Assembly: GCA_026008535.1 (NCBI GenBank)
Contig: BRKX01000011.1
Coordinates: forward strand, 16,190,001 to 16,254,000
Reading direction: 5' to 3'
DNA from: Perilla frutescens
Taxonomy: Eukaryota; Streptophyta; Magnoliopsida; Lamiales; Lamiaceae
DNA: 64,000 bases
Each line of letters begins with the position of its first letter. Within the stretch, counting starts at the first letter, position 1. Both the position numbers and the translations under genes were made by a program. The notes under the pieces were generated by a model that was not told where the DNA came from, did no database searches, and saw only the letters and a program-made list of their open reading frames with translations. This document shows, piece after piece, positions 10,270 through 20,352 of this stretch.

Positions 10270-11692
10270 AAATGAATAATTTACTCTTTTACCAGTTCAT
10301 AATCATATTAATTACTTTTATTAGTTTTATTACTTTAATTACACTTGCATTTTATACATTTTTTATTGTTTAATTATAATTTAGTTCCCAATATTATTAA
10401 TAATTAAAAATAACTCAACGTTATTTTGATTCTCACCGTTTGAATGTTTTAATGGAAATAACTTGATGTTATAATAGTTACGAATAATAGCCATTATTAA
10501 TGTTAGAATGTTCTAAGATAAATAATCCAACATTTTCGACAAAAATAACGCTCTTACAATCGATTTTGGATCTTTACTATCAAGTGAACTAGACAATCTA
10601 TATAACAAAATTACATTTTTTTTTTGCTAAAAAAAGACGCCAATGTCATTTTTGTCGAAATGTTTGCACATTTCTATTATAAAGTCCAAACATTGGGATT
10701 TATTTCTAACTATTAAAACGTATTATTATTTCTGTAAAACATTATGTTAGGAATTAAATTAAAATTATAATTATTAAAATATAGCAGATCTTGCGTGCAC
10801 TAGGTGCACGTCAGACGGTCAATGCATTGATCGGGTTAACGCAGAAGAAAAAACTCATCAAAATTAGTACATTAAAAAGTTTAAAAGTATCATATGTATC
10901 CTTATAAAAAAGTATTGACTAGAAAAAGAAAAACGTCAAAATCCGTATCAACTGTAACAAAAAAAAAATCAAAAGAATATCATCTATATCCTTAAAAAAT
11001 ATCACCTATTTTGACATTTTTGTGAATTAGGAAGACCTACGTGTTAACTGTCTGTTGTGTACCTAATGTACGTGAAAATTAGCAATTAAACTATTGATCT
11101 ATTTTTATTAGAACGTTCAGAGTTAATTTTGAATTAAGCCTTTTAATTTTAATATTGTTGTACTCAGTTGAAAGATGCTTTCTCGTTTATTATATATATA
11201 GTAATGCAGGTGACTCGAGGCATTTCTTTATTCTAATTTTTGTAGTATTTTTTGTGGGGTTAGTTGTTAAAAAAAATCATCACATTTGAACAAATTTACA
11301 ATTTGTAGGTGCAGAATTAATTAATTTTATAAATTTATACTGTACTTGAGATTGTCTAGTCCTTTGTATGTGTCAATTGTGTGCCAAACATCAAAATTGT
11401 TACTTTTCTTTCTTTTTTTCTTAAATTTTAATTTCTTTTAATTTAGTATAATTTTACATTATTATTTAGAGTTTATTCTACCTAATTAGGGCTTATAATT
11501 ATTTTTTTAATAATTAATTTTCATTTTTTAGTTAATATAATTAATTTTGGGGGTTTATTATTACAAACAGTATAAATTTTTTTAAAATTTCAATTTTTAG
11601 CAATACATATTAATTTGGATTAGTTATAATATAATAAATTTTATTTTTATGAAAAACATATTAACATTATACAATTTTGATATTGGCACACA
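10270..11692. other. intergenic with possible inverted-repeat elements
   Basis: Non-coding. At 10531-10555 and 10641-10665 the sequence AACATTTTCGACAAAAAT is repeated in inverted form, suggesting a decayed MITE. At about 10796-10811 a GTGCAC-TAG-GTGCAC palindrome occurs. A related GTGTACCTAATGTACG lies near 11057, so 10790-11075 may be another small foldback element. No target duplications could be assigned. Confidence 0.3.
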
Positions 11693-12093
11693 GTTTGTAA
11701 CGCCTCAAAATCAAATTCAAGTCCGATCTTTTATTTTAGGGCCCAATTGTTATAGCAAATCCTTTTATTTTAAAAATAGGCAAGTATTAGGTTTTTTAAC
11801 CCACTTTGAGCCCATCTATAAATATTTTTATTTTTGGCCCAAAAACCCGGCCCATTTCAAGATCAATGTTGAGTCCATTTTATTTTTAATCTTGATTTTT
11901 TTTTTTCAGATCTCTATTTTATTTTATTTTTCAACACAGTTAAAGCTTGATGTAGCCCATTCCAATATTTATTAAAGCTCAATTGAAAAGAATTAGAGCT
12001 CATTCTTCTAGCTAGCACATTGGGATTTATTTTGACACGGAAAGTTAAGCTTCTAATTTTTCTCCATTTCTATGCCCAATACATATATAATCT

Positions 12094-12131
12094 ATGTATG
12101 TGTGTGTGTGTGTATGTGTGTGTGCGTGTGT
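12094..12131. repeat. (TG)n microsatellite
   Basis: An imperfect TG dinucleotide run with interspersed TA and CG, immediately left of the foldback element. Confidence 0.85.
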
Positions 12132-12815
12132 AGGGTTGGGTTTCAGAAGGAACCACACCCTAGAAGAGAACCGAGAACCAATCTGTGTCATAGATTCGGT
12201 ATATTTGGACGGCCAAGATATGCTCCAGATTATAAAAAACGCAGTGTCAATCTCGTAATAATGTCCAACTTCGTTGCCCCTGAATCTTAGTAAGGGTAAA
12301 ATTGGGAATTTTGAAAATATATGAATACTCAGAATTTACATGTATATTTTCAATTTAGGGTTTTAACCCTGTCATTTTCTATTTTAGCATTGTCATGGCC
12401 ATTTTTAGCATTGTCATGACTTATTTTAGCATGACTCTTTTTTAGCATTAGCATAAAAAAAATGTCTTGGACATTGTAAAAAAATCACGAACAAACACTG
12501 TTACATGTTGAATTATCAATATATGAATACTCATAATTTACGTGTATATTTTTGAATTTAGGATTTTAGCACTGTCATTTCCTATTTTAGCATCGTCATA
12601 GCCTTTTTTAGCATTGTCATGACTTATTTTAGCATGACTCTTTTTTCATAAATTACCAAAATACCCTCAGTTCATTAAAACGTTGATAATATTATGAGAT
12701 TACCACCGCGTTTTTTAAAATCTGGAGCATATCTTGGCCGTCCAAATATACCGGATCTATGTCTCAGATTGATTCTCTGTTCTCACATGGGGTCGAGTTC
12801 TCACTTGATCCCATC

Positions 12816-12826
<11 letters not shown>
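12131..12826. mobile_element. foldback / long-TIR element, about 0.7 kb
   Basis: Near-perfect inverted arms over more than 100 bp: GGTATATTTGGACGGCCAAG, AGATATGCTCCAGATT and AAAAAACGC at 12199-12245 recur as reverse complements at 12711-12757. The core contains a direct duplication: TATGAATACTCA-AATTTAC-TGTATATTTT followed by TTTTAGCAT-GTCATG blocks starts near 12317 and again near 12522. There is no open frame. The exact ends and target duplication are unclear because both flanks are microsatellites. Confidence 0.6.
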
Positions 12827-12874
<48 letters not shown>

Positions 12875-12875
12875 T
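12823..12875. repeat. (CT)n(AT)n microsatellite
   Basis: A CT run followed directly by an AT run, at the right edge of the foldback element. Confidence 0.85.
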
Positions 12876-12899
12876 TACGAAAAAGAAGAAACAAAAAAG

Positions 12900-12995
12900 A
12901 TGAGACATTTACTTCTAAGTTTGCCCACTTGCCTACTTTATCCATTAATGAGACATTTACTTCTAAATTTGCCGACTTGCCTACCTTATCCTTTT
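12900..12995. repeat. 48-bp tandem duplication
   Basis: ATGAGACATTTACTTCTAA and the following TTTGCC-ACTTGCCTAC-TTATCC occur twice head to tail with a 48-bp period and few mismatches. Confidence 0.7.
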
Positions 12996-13911
12996 TGAGT
13001 ATGTCTATTTGTAGATGTCAATTTGGAAATCAAGATAAAATAATTGATCTCTCTTTCTCTTCCTCACTTCCCTCGTCTCTTTTCTCCCCATTTTAGAAGG
13101 ATCATTCTCTCATCTCACACACTCTTCGGCACTCTCTCTCTCTCATTCACTTCTTTCCCCAAAAATTCAAGAAAGAGAATCCACACACATATACTTGTTT
13201 ATTTATCTCCCTCACGTCAATCTCTACTTTAAGCAAGGTAATACTCATTCCAAATTTTACTTCTTGTTTAATGATGTTGAATGGTGTGGATATATGATGA
13301 ATTTTGCTTGTAATTATTTTGGGAAATTGAAAACTTCTTCTTGCACCATCTTCGAATTTTTGGGGCAGCATACATACCTTCATTCTGAATCGAAATTCTG
13401 ACCTTGTTGAATTGTTTATGAACACCCACAACTTGATACAGTTATAGGTCTTTGTCTTAGCTTTCATATGGACCTTGAATCAAGTCATCTAGAGCTTTGA
13501 GACGAAGTTGTGTTAATTTTATCAAAGCTTGTCTGTTTTCCAAGCAGTTTTCATGCCCTCGTATAATTCGAATTTTTCGACCTTTTAACGATAAAATATG
13601 GGAATGAGTATTTGACAAAAATTTTTAGATATACAATAAAATCTCTATATAAAAATAACATCTTTATAGTAATAGAAAGTTGTGGTCCCAACTCAGGATC
13701 AGTTATAAATAAGAATAACCTCTGCATTGTAATATTTCTGTATATTTTTAGGATCATCCTTAAGAAATTTACCTCCATATAGTAATAAAATAGCATTAAA
13801 TTTTAAATATATTTAAATATCTATATAAAATGCCTAGAATTATTTAACTACATATGTTACATTAAACGTAAGATTGTATTAAGTTTGTATGAAATACTTA
13901 TCTAAAGTAGC

Positions 13912-15764
13912 TGTTAGGTCCACAAATTACTACTTATATTTCCGGTTTATGCTCAACACTACAACTACTAGGACCGTACCCGCAATTGGACGGGGTCAAT
14001 CGTAGACGTGATAAGCTTCACCCGAGTCGATCTCTCAAGGAAGGCTTAGTTTTGAGAAATTGTCGATAGGCTATGCATGCTTCATACTAGAACAACTAAA
14101 ATAAACTCTAAACATTCTAAACATGAGGTTGATGATGATTTATCCTGATAATTAAAATAGACAATTAAACAAGACAATAAAGTGCAAACAACACTAATTA
14201 AAACAAGATATGAGGAAATAAGATAGATTAAGGTATTAGGGTGTAGATTCTCTCAATGGTTTTATCACTATGCTTTGCTCAAGTTGATAATGCTAATCTC
14301 ACAAACACAATAGACCCTCTCAATTGGTTAAACTTCAATTACTATCACCGTTTATCCATTAAACCTCTTTCAGCTATACCGTACAAGCAAGATTAACATA
14401 TTAGACTTAGGAACCCCATCCACCTAACGTCGAAGGAACCATTTCGGGATTTAGAATCACAATCAAGACTCTTCTAAATTCCAACGATGCTCAAGTAGTG
14501 ATCAAGTACTCTCACATGAAAAAGGCACGATTCCAACAACAACAACCAACAAGAACAAGCATAGATCAAAACCATATCGATCCTCTACCCCCTAATAGAG
14601 AGATTAGCCACTAAACATGCTCAAACCAACATAAATATCATAGAAGAAAATCATTTCATAAATCAAATGCAAATAACAATATCTTCTACAATAATATATA
14701 TCCTTCAAGATTTTGGAACAAATCTCCACAAAACATCCAAGAAATACAAAGAAAATACAAAAGGGAACCTCCTTCGAGCGTAGCTTCCGCGGATGGCTCG
14801 ACGTCGGTTCTTCTCGTCTTCTTTTCTTCTTGCTTGACTTGGTTCCCTTCTTCTTCTTTTTCTCCTCTTCTCTTTGGTGAAGGTGATGGTGAAATGGTGA
14901 GAAAGTGATGGTGATGGTGTAAGAGAGAGAAGAATGGAGATGGAGGTGTGTTTGAGAAGATGAAGTGGTGTGTGTGTAGTGAGATGAATGATTATTCCTC
15001 CCCCAAAAATATCTCGAAAGAGAGAGAGAGTATGGTGAAGAGAGAGAAAAGGTGATGTGAGATAATGGTAAGGGATCCATTAATGCAAAGATTTGAGGGG
15101 ATTTTTGGGAGCAAAAGTCCAACTCTAGGTGATTTAGGGAATAATAACCTATAGATCCTAGCAATTAAAAAAATTGTCAAAACATCCTTGATTTGAATAA
15201 ATAAAACAGCAGAGGGGGAATGGGATGCAAAAGAGTGAGATCGCATAGAGAAAACGGGGAGAAAACTGGACCCAAAAGGAAAAGGCGGCAACCCGTGCGG
15301 CGGCGGGGTGCGGCGCCGCGGGGCGCTAGATGCGCGGCGGGGGTTGGCGCCGCAGGGCCTTTGGGCGCCGCGGGAGTTGGCGCCGCGGGGGCCTTGGGCG
15401 CCGTGGGGGCGAGTGCGGGCGCCGCAGGGGTGATGTGCGCGTCGGGGGCACGGGGCTCTCGGCATTTTGATGCCCGCCCACGCGGGTGCTTTTTTTTCTC
15501 ATTCTTTCTTTAAAAATCTTCGAGCTCCCAATTTAACCAATCGAGCTCAATTATTCGACTTTGTACTTGCCACCTAATTGCCGTAAAATACCTGCTTTTA
15601 TAATTAAAAGCTCAAGTTTTACAATACTTAGCATAATCCACCATTAGAGTAATAAACACAAATAAACCCATAAAATCAACACATAACGATATAAAACTCA
15701 GCGCAAAAAATTATTAAACATAACAAAATTATTACAATAAAACGGTACAAATAGACACTAAACA
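13912..15764. repeat. solo LTR, 1853 bp, with 5-bp target duplication
   Basis: It starts TGTTAGGTCCAC and ends ACACTAAACA (TG...CA), and is flanked by perfect GTAGC copies at 13907-13911 and 15765-15769. No internal retrotransposon region remains, so recombination between two LTRs has probably removed it. The orientation is probably minus, by analogy with the Athila LTR, whose plus-strand copy also begins with a similar ACGGG..GATC..CTC region. A low-complexity open frame at 14604-15164 lies inside and is not credible as a gene. A diverged relative lies at 8190-8600. Confidence 0.75.
15281..15482. repeat. GC-rich GGCGCC-repeat patch inside the solo LTR
   Basis: About 200 bp that are overwhelmingly G+C in an AT-rich neighbourhood. 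It is built from irregular repeats of GGCGCCG(C/T)(G)GGG with GTTGG or CTTGG spacers. Composition differs sharply from everything else in the window. Confidence 0.8.
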
Positions 15765-16195
15765 GTAGCATGTGACAATGCTTTAATTTTTTGGGATAAT
15801 ACCACATCCTTTAAGTTACGCGTTCGAAGTAACTTATCAACACAATCACCTCATTGTTAAATCCAAAACATTTCCAGTTGTCCAACATGTTTGAAGTTTG
15901 TTGACAAGATACTTTGTCTATTTCTACAGTATAGTTCTATGGACTATCACCTTGCGCTTCTTACCTGATTCCTATAATTATGTATTCTTCGGTTAAAGCA
16001 CATGAATGAATTTTATATACCTTTTAAATTCATGTTTTTAAAATATGAAGGGACATTTTTAAGTGTTATATAATATATATTAATTTTTTTAAAATAATCA
16101 TTTTTATATGTAAACTCTATATAAGAATAATATCTATATAGTAACATTTTTATCTGGTCCCAACAATATCACTATATAGAGATTTTACTGTATGT

Positions 16196-17463
16196 GTTGG
16201 GGTTTTGCCAAACTTTGAATTACGTACTTTGGAGTTCTCGTTTGCGATCTATGATTTATTTACTAAAACTGATGTAGCGGGAAATGTAACAGGAAAAAAA
16301 AGTTAAGGATTTATGGTTTGATTTTTTTAACATTCTATAAATGGTAGAAAAACCTTAAAATTCTCCGATTATTCAGTTATAGTTTCTTCCTTGACATGGT
16401 ATTGACTACGAATAATTAATTTGAGGAATGATTCTTGTCGGTATATGAATTTAAATGTGTTTATGAGTTGGCCGCGAGCTCGAAGATGTGTTGAATAAAT
16501 ATAAACAAAGTCTTGAATTCTCGGAAGTTAGGGGAGTTGTAATATATATAGATAATCAATGTTTAAGGTTGTTCTTTTATATATGGAGCTAGATTGAGAG
16601 ATTGAATGACAACAATTGAGGTTGTGTGTTGGACGTAAGTATTTTCATAAGTACATTTGTATTGTTCTTTAATTGTAGGAGGAGTTTAAATGTTTTGAAA
16701 CAACTTTTAGTCTATTTTATTTATTTCCAAAGGTCTGGATCAATTTTTAAATTACTAGAAAATATACGGTTGCACTTTTGAGAATTTGATATACGCTTGA
16801 ACTAAATTGAAAATATTTAAAATAAGATCTTTATTTTTCTCAAATATTTAGAAAATGGGTTGTTTGAGTTGACTTTTAATTCGATCATTTGATTCAAAAA
16901 TAAGTTGCATTTTAGATTCCTCATTTTCCACTCATACAAAAAATGTACTTTTTTGTAAAAATATGACAAGAATTGAGCTCGATATTGAGATGAAAATGTG
17001 TTTGAGTTTGATATTCTTTTTCGCACTCGGGAACAAGAACATTCCCCTTTGTTTTTCCACTAGTTCTTGTTGAAATTGATCTTCAAGGTCTTCTAATCAA
17101 TTGTAAGCTGATTTGAGGTGATCACATGGCTTTTGACCGTTTCTCAATTTGAGTTCAAATGAACTTTATATGATTTTTCAAAATTTATCCAAAATCGTAA
17201 AATCTCTTCTATTGTTCAAAAATATTTGTGCATCATTATCGACCATGCTAGGGAACTAGGGAGTAAGATTATGGCCTTATAAGTCTTATGATGTAATTTT
17301 ATTTTAATTTGGGAGATTTGATTATTTATTTTAGGACTCGATCTCTTGCCATTTCGTACCTTGTAGGATTTTTTTTTTCTTCTTCTTGGTACGTTGTAGT
17401 TTATGTTTAAGACATTAGTATGCGGCTAAGATATGATCTTTTACAAATATATATAATTCTATT
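16196..17463. other. intergenic, possible LTR remnant
   Basis: Non-coding. The first part (GGGGTTTTGCCAAACTTTGAA and onward) may continue the LTR-like sequence that stops at 13620. One oligo-T micro-insertion lies at 17356-17399. No gene was recognised. Confidence 0.3.
17356..17399 (-). repeat. oligo-T micro-insertion with 11-bp imperfect duplication
   Basis: GTACCTTGTAG at 17356-17366 recurs as GTACGTTGTAG at 17389-17399. The 22 bases between read as CAAGAAGAAG followed by oligo-A and TC on the minus strand. It is similar to the insert at 5278-5287, but one mismatch weakens the case. Confidence 0.4.
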
Positions 17464-17658
17464 TAGGCAATGTTTGGTATACTGGTACGGATATACCCAC
17501 ATTAATAAAATCTGAATTGCTTTGAAAGATAATTGCGTATTAGCTATTTTAATTGTGTGTTTGGTTATTAAGATAAATATACTAAGATTGTTTTACACAT
17601 CTGTTTGGTACATTGTTTTATTTGGTAGACTAAGTTCTGGAATGAGTAAATTAGTTTA

Positions 17659-17865
17659 GGCAATGTTTGGTAGCCTAGATAAAGGCATATATACTGAGAT
17701 TGCTATGCCAGAAATTGTATCCGAGGGGGGGCGTCGGATACATGATCCAACCGAATCAGTAAATTACACCCCGGGCCTCGCGTGAACGAATAATGGCTAC
17801 CAAACACACGGTTCTTGCTGGATACCTATACTAATATGCCTTTATCCAGGCTACCAAACATTGCC
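17659..17865. mobile_element. Tourist-like (PIF/Harbinger) MITE, 207 bp
   Basis: Terminal inverted repeats GGCAATGTTTGGTAGCC and GGCTACCAAACATTGCC, extending imperfectly through AGATAAAGGCATAT. They are flanked by the TTA trinucleotide on both sides (17656-17658 and 17866-17868), the usual PIF/Harbinger target duplication. The interior has a small GTATCCGA/TCGGATAC hairpin. It ends 250 bp before the P450 start codon. A single related end (TTAGGCAATGTTTGGTAT) at 17463-17480 may be an older broken copy. Confidence 0.85.
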
Positions 17866-18014
17866 TTAATATAATATGAATGATAATAATAATGTAAAAA
17901 ATAAAGGCAGTATAGTACAATTGTTGTAAATTGTGTATTTTCAATAGATATTAAATGTGATTTCTTAATTTGTATAAAAATGGGAAGCGAACTAGAATTA
18001 TGGGACGGTGTGAG

Positions 18015-18023
18015 TATATATTA
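18015..18023 (+). promoter_or_regulatory. candidate TATA box of the P450 gene
   Basis: TATATATTA about 100 bp upstream of the ATG, giving a plausible leader of 60-70 nt. The leader also contains AGTCAAC (about 18099), a W-box core on the minus strand. Both assignments rest on motif and position only. Confidence 0.35.
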
Positions 18024-18115
18024 TTTAAATTTTTGAAGTTTTTTAGTCCTTTATATCAATACAAGCTCACCTCAGTTGACGACCTTCAGGCTTCAACAGT
18101 CAACACACGACAATC

Positions 18116-19713
18116 ATGGAGGCCTTCCTACGATATCTTCTCTCTTTTCTTCTTGCTCTTCTTCCTCTGTCTCTCTATCTCGTCTCGATGATTCGTAGAA
18201 AGCGGTCCGATGATGATGGGAAAACCTTGCCTCCCGGCTCCAACGGATGGCCGATTCTGGGAGAAAACATGAAGTTTGCCCAGTTAGGCCCCGAGAAATT
18301 TGTGAAAGAGAGGATGGAAAAATACTCTCCCGAGGTATTCCAAACCTCGTTGTTGGGAGAGAAAATGGCGGTGTTTTGCGGCGCACGAGGCAACAAGTTT
18401 CTGTTCACGAACGAGAACAAACTTGTTACATCGTGGATGCCGCGATCACTGAGGAAGGCCTTGGTGTATCCCGAGATCGGCTTGAAGGAAGAGTTTTCCA
18501 TGACACGCATCTTACACGACGACATTCTCACACGGGAGGCCTTAAAGCGCTACATCCCTGTGATGGATGCGTTGGCTCGAGAGCATCTAGACCGCGACTG
18601 GAAGCCTAATTCAGTGGTGCAGGTCCTGCCCTTGTCCAAGAACTACACCTTCGAGCTCACGTGCAGAGTTTTTATGAGCGTGGTTGACCCAGATCGCATC
18701 AAAAGGCTGTTTGACCCTTTTACTCTGGTGACTGAGGGTATGCTGTCCTTACCTGTAGATATTCCCGGCACGGCCTACAACCGCACCATCAAAGGAGGCC
18801 AGATGGTGTGCGAGGAGCTGATCAAGATCATCAAGGAGAGGAGGAAGATGCTGATGACGGAGGAGATCGAGCACGAGAGCAGCGTGGGGAGGGACCTCAT
18901 GTCGAAGATGGTGATGGTCAAAGATGAAGATGGCCAGTTTTTGAGTGACAAGGAGATCTCTCACTACTTCATTGGTTTGCTAGTGGCGAGCTTTGATACA
19001 ACTACCTCTGCAATAACTACTATCATCAACTATCTGGCTCAACTTCCCCACATTTACTCTCAGGTTTTCAAAGGTATAAGTTATATATTTATATGTGTGT
19101 AGTACTAGTGTGTGTTTGAAATTGAAAAACTACCGTGCGTATATATGTACAGAACAAATGGAGATTGCTGAATCGAAAGCCCCTGGCGATCTGCTGAAAT
19201 GGGAGGATGTAGAAAAGATGAAGTACTCGTGGAACGTTGCGCGTGAATCGTTGAGGCTAATGCCCCCTGCACAAGGAACATTTGGGGAAACCAAAACTGA
19301 ATTCACCTATGCAGGTTTCACCATTCCTAAAGGATGGAAGGTAATTAACTACTCGCAGCACGTACACATAAATATATAACTCATATATAATAATAATTAA
19401 TTAATTGATGCAGACATTTTGGACGGTCCATTCGTCCCACAAGAATCCGGACTACTTCCCGGAGCCCGAGAAGTTTGATCCATCGCGGTTTGAGGGGAGT
19501 GGACCGCCACCTTATACATTCGTTCCGTTTGGAGGAGGACCGAGAATGTGCCCCGGAAAAGAGTATGCTAAGCTTGAATTGCTGGTTTTTATGCACAATG
19601 TGGTCACAAGGTTCAAACTGCACAAGACAATCCCAGATGAGAAGATAGTTTTCTACGCTTCCCCTACGCCGGTTCACGGCCTTCCTCTTCATCTCCGCCC
19701 CCATCAAAATTAG
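18116..19713 (+). CDS. CYP716: CYP716-type cytochrome P450, three exons
   Basis: Exons 18116-19073, 19153-19340 and 19414-19713 join to 481 aa. The introns (79 and 73 bp) have GT/AG ends and AT-rich content. Residues 4-25 form a membrane anchor, followed by basic residues and a proline hinge (LPPGSNGWPILGE, 38-50), so it is an ER-bound monooxygenase. I-helix ASFDTT is at 291-296, the K-helix ExxR is E351-R354, and the PERF-type segment is FDPSRF at 403-408. The heme loop FGGGPRMCPG has its cysteine at 428. NKFLFTNENKLVTSW, the FMSV region, EQMEIA and EKMKYSWNVA are hallmarks of CYP716, whose members oxidise triterpene scaffolds such as amyrins (C-28, ring A and others). Length fits the family. 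The usual I-helix glycine is serine here. Exact regiospecificity cannot be assigned. The gene looks intact. Confidence 0.92.
19074..19152 (+). other. P450 intron 1
   Basis: 79 bp, donor AAAG|GTATAAG, acceptor TGTACAG|AACAAATG. It lies after residue 319 (phase 1), in the region just before the K-helix. The first exon would otherwise read into a stop. Confidence 0.85.
19341..19413 (+). other. P450 intron 2
   Basis: 73 bp, donor GGAAG|GTAATTAA, acceptor TGATGCAG|ACATTTTGG. It is phase 0, after the PKGWK motif. Confidence 0.85.
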
Positions 19714-20159
19714 AAATTAATAGTAGTACTCTTCATCCGATGTATTCATATATGATGATCCTTTGCTTCATCTTTAATTAATTAGTCAATGATCTATGTA
19801 AGATGCATGCAATTAATTAATAATGTCTTTGATACATGCAACTGCTAAATGTTTTGGATCGATTTATGTGTTTTTAGCGTTCATCAAGAGTTTGATCGAA
19901 CAATGTGGTTTAGAAATTGAATTAAGAGTTGTTTAATGTAGATCTACAAATTGAAACAGCGCCAACTTAATTTTTTTAATAAAATCTAAAATAAATTAAA
20001 TCCAAAATTTTCAATTTTCAAAACTTTTTCCATATTTTGTATTGAAAAATTATGAATCTGAAAATTAATAACAATATATAAAAAATAAAATATAATTGAT
20101 GAGAAAATGATTTTTGACAAGATTCTCAAAGCTAAGTAATAAGAATATATATGTACATG
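19714..20159. other. 3' flank of the P450 gene
   Basis: AT-rich non-coding sequence. Several AATAAT/AATTAATTAATAATG strings downstream of the stop could serve as plant polyadenylation signals. No gene seen. Confidence 0.4.
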
Positions 20160-20352
20160 CACTACAAAAAAAGTCCATTCTAGCGACGGGGCCGACACGG
20201 GTCGCCACTAGCGACGGAAATAGCGACGAGAAATTTTGCAACGGGATTCCCCGTCGCTAGAAAGCTAGATTTTAAAATTTTAATATATCATTATTTTTAT
20301 AAATCTAGTAACGGGGGTTCCCGTCGCTATAACTTAGCGACGGGAATCCCCG
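20160..20352 (+). mobile_element. CACTA (En/Spm) terminus with subterminal repeats
   Basis: It starts CACTACAAAAAAAGTCC, the CACTA terminal signature, followed by clustered TAGCGACGGG-type repeats in both orientations (about 20182-20350), the classic subterminal array. No transposase frame follows. The matching right end is uncertain: two TTTTTTGTAGTG ends lie at 24843 and 25247, but their 3-bp flank (AAA) does not match the left flank (ATG). Confidence 0.65.

Larger units (their letters stand above)
11693..13620 (+). repeat. LTR-like sequence (Ty3/gypsy type), interrupted
   Basis: It begins TTTGTAACGCCTCAAAATC, a TGTAAC-type LTR start, followed by a run of GGGCCCAA/ACCCGGCCCA phrases common in chromovirus LTRs. 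Pyrimidine-rich sequence at 13045-13165 resembles an LTR leader. The foldback element at 12131-12826 and a 48-bp tandem duplication (12900-12947 and 12948-12995) lie inside. No right terminus was found. Sequence resuming at 16196 may continue the same LTR beyond nested insertions. Confidence 0.35.
13627..16195. mobile_element. inverted-repeat element split by a solo LTR
   Basis: The left end TACAATAAAATCTCTATATA (about 13630) matches in inverted orientation the right end TATATAGAGATTTTACTGTA (about 16171-16192). Both arms also carry a GGTCCCAAC box. Removing the solo LTR at 13912-15764 leaves an element of about 0.7 kb. The termini resemble a widespread plant MITE type, but no target-site duplication could be confirmed, so superfamily and exact ends are uncertain. 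Confidence 0.4.

Noticed and set aside
12072..12290. 72-aa open frame over the TG repeat
   Set aside because: Translation of a microsatellite and foldback arm; no domain.
13045..13235. Pyrimidine-rich leader with a GT donor-like AAGCAAGGTAATA, looking like a 5' UTR exon
   Set aside because: No coding exon follows and the surrounding text resembles an LTR leader.
14604..15164. 186-aa minus-strand open frame
   Set aside because: It lies wholly inside the solo LTR, is Ser/His/Lys low complexity, and has no domain.
15220..15513. Ala/Gly/Arg-rich open frame
   Set aside because: Its amino-acid pattern is just the GC-rich GGCGCC repeat; no gene context.
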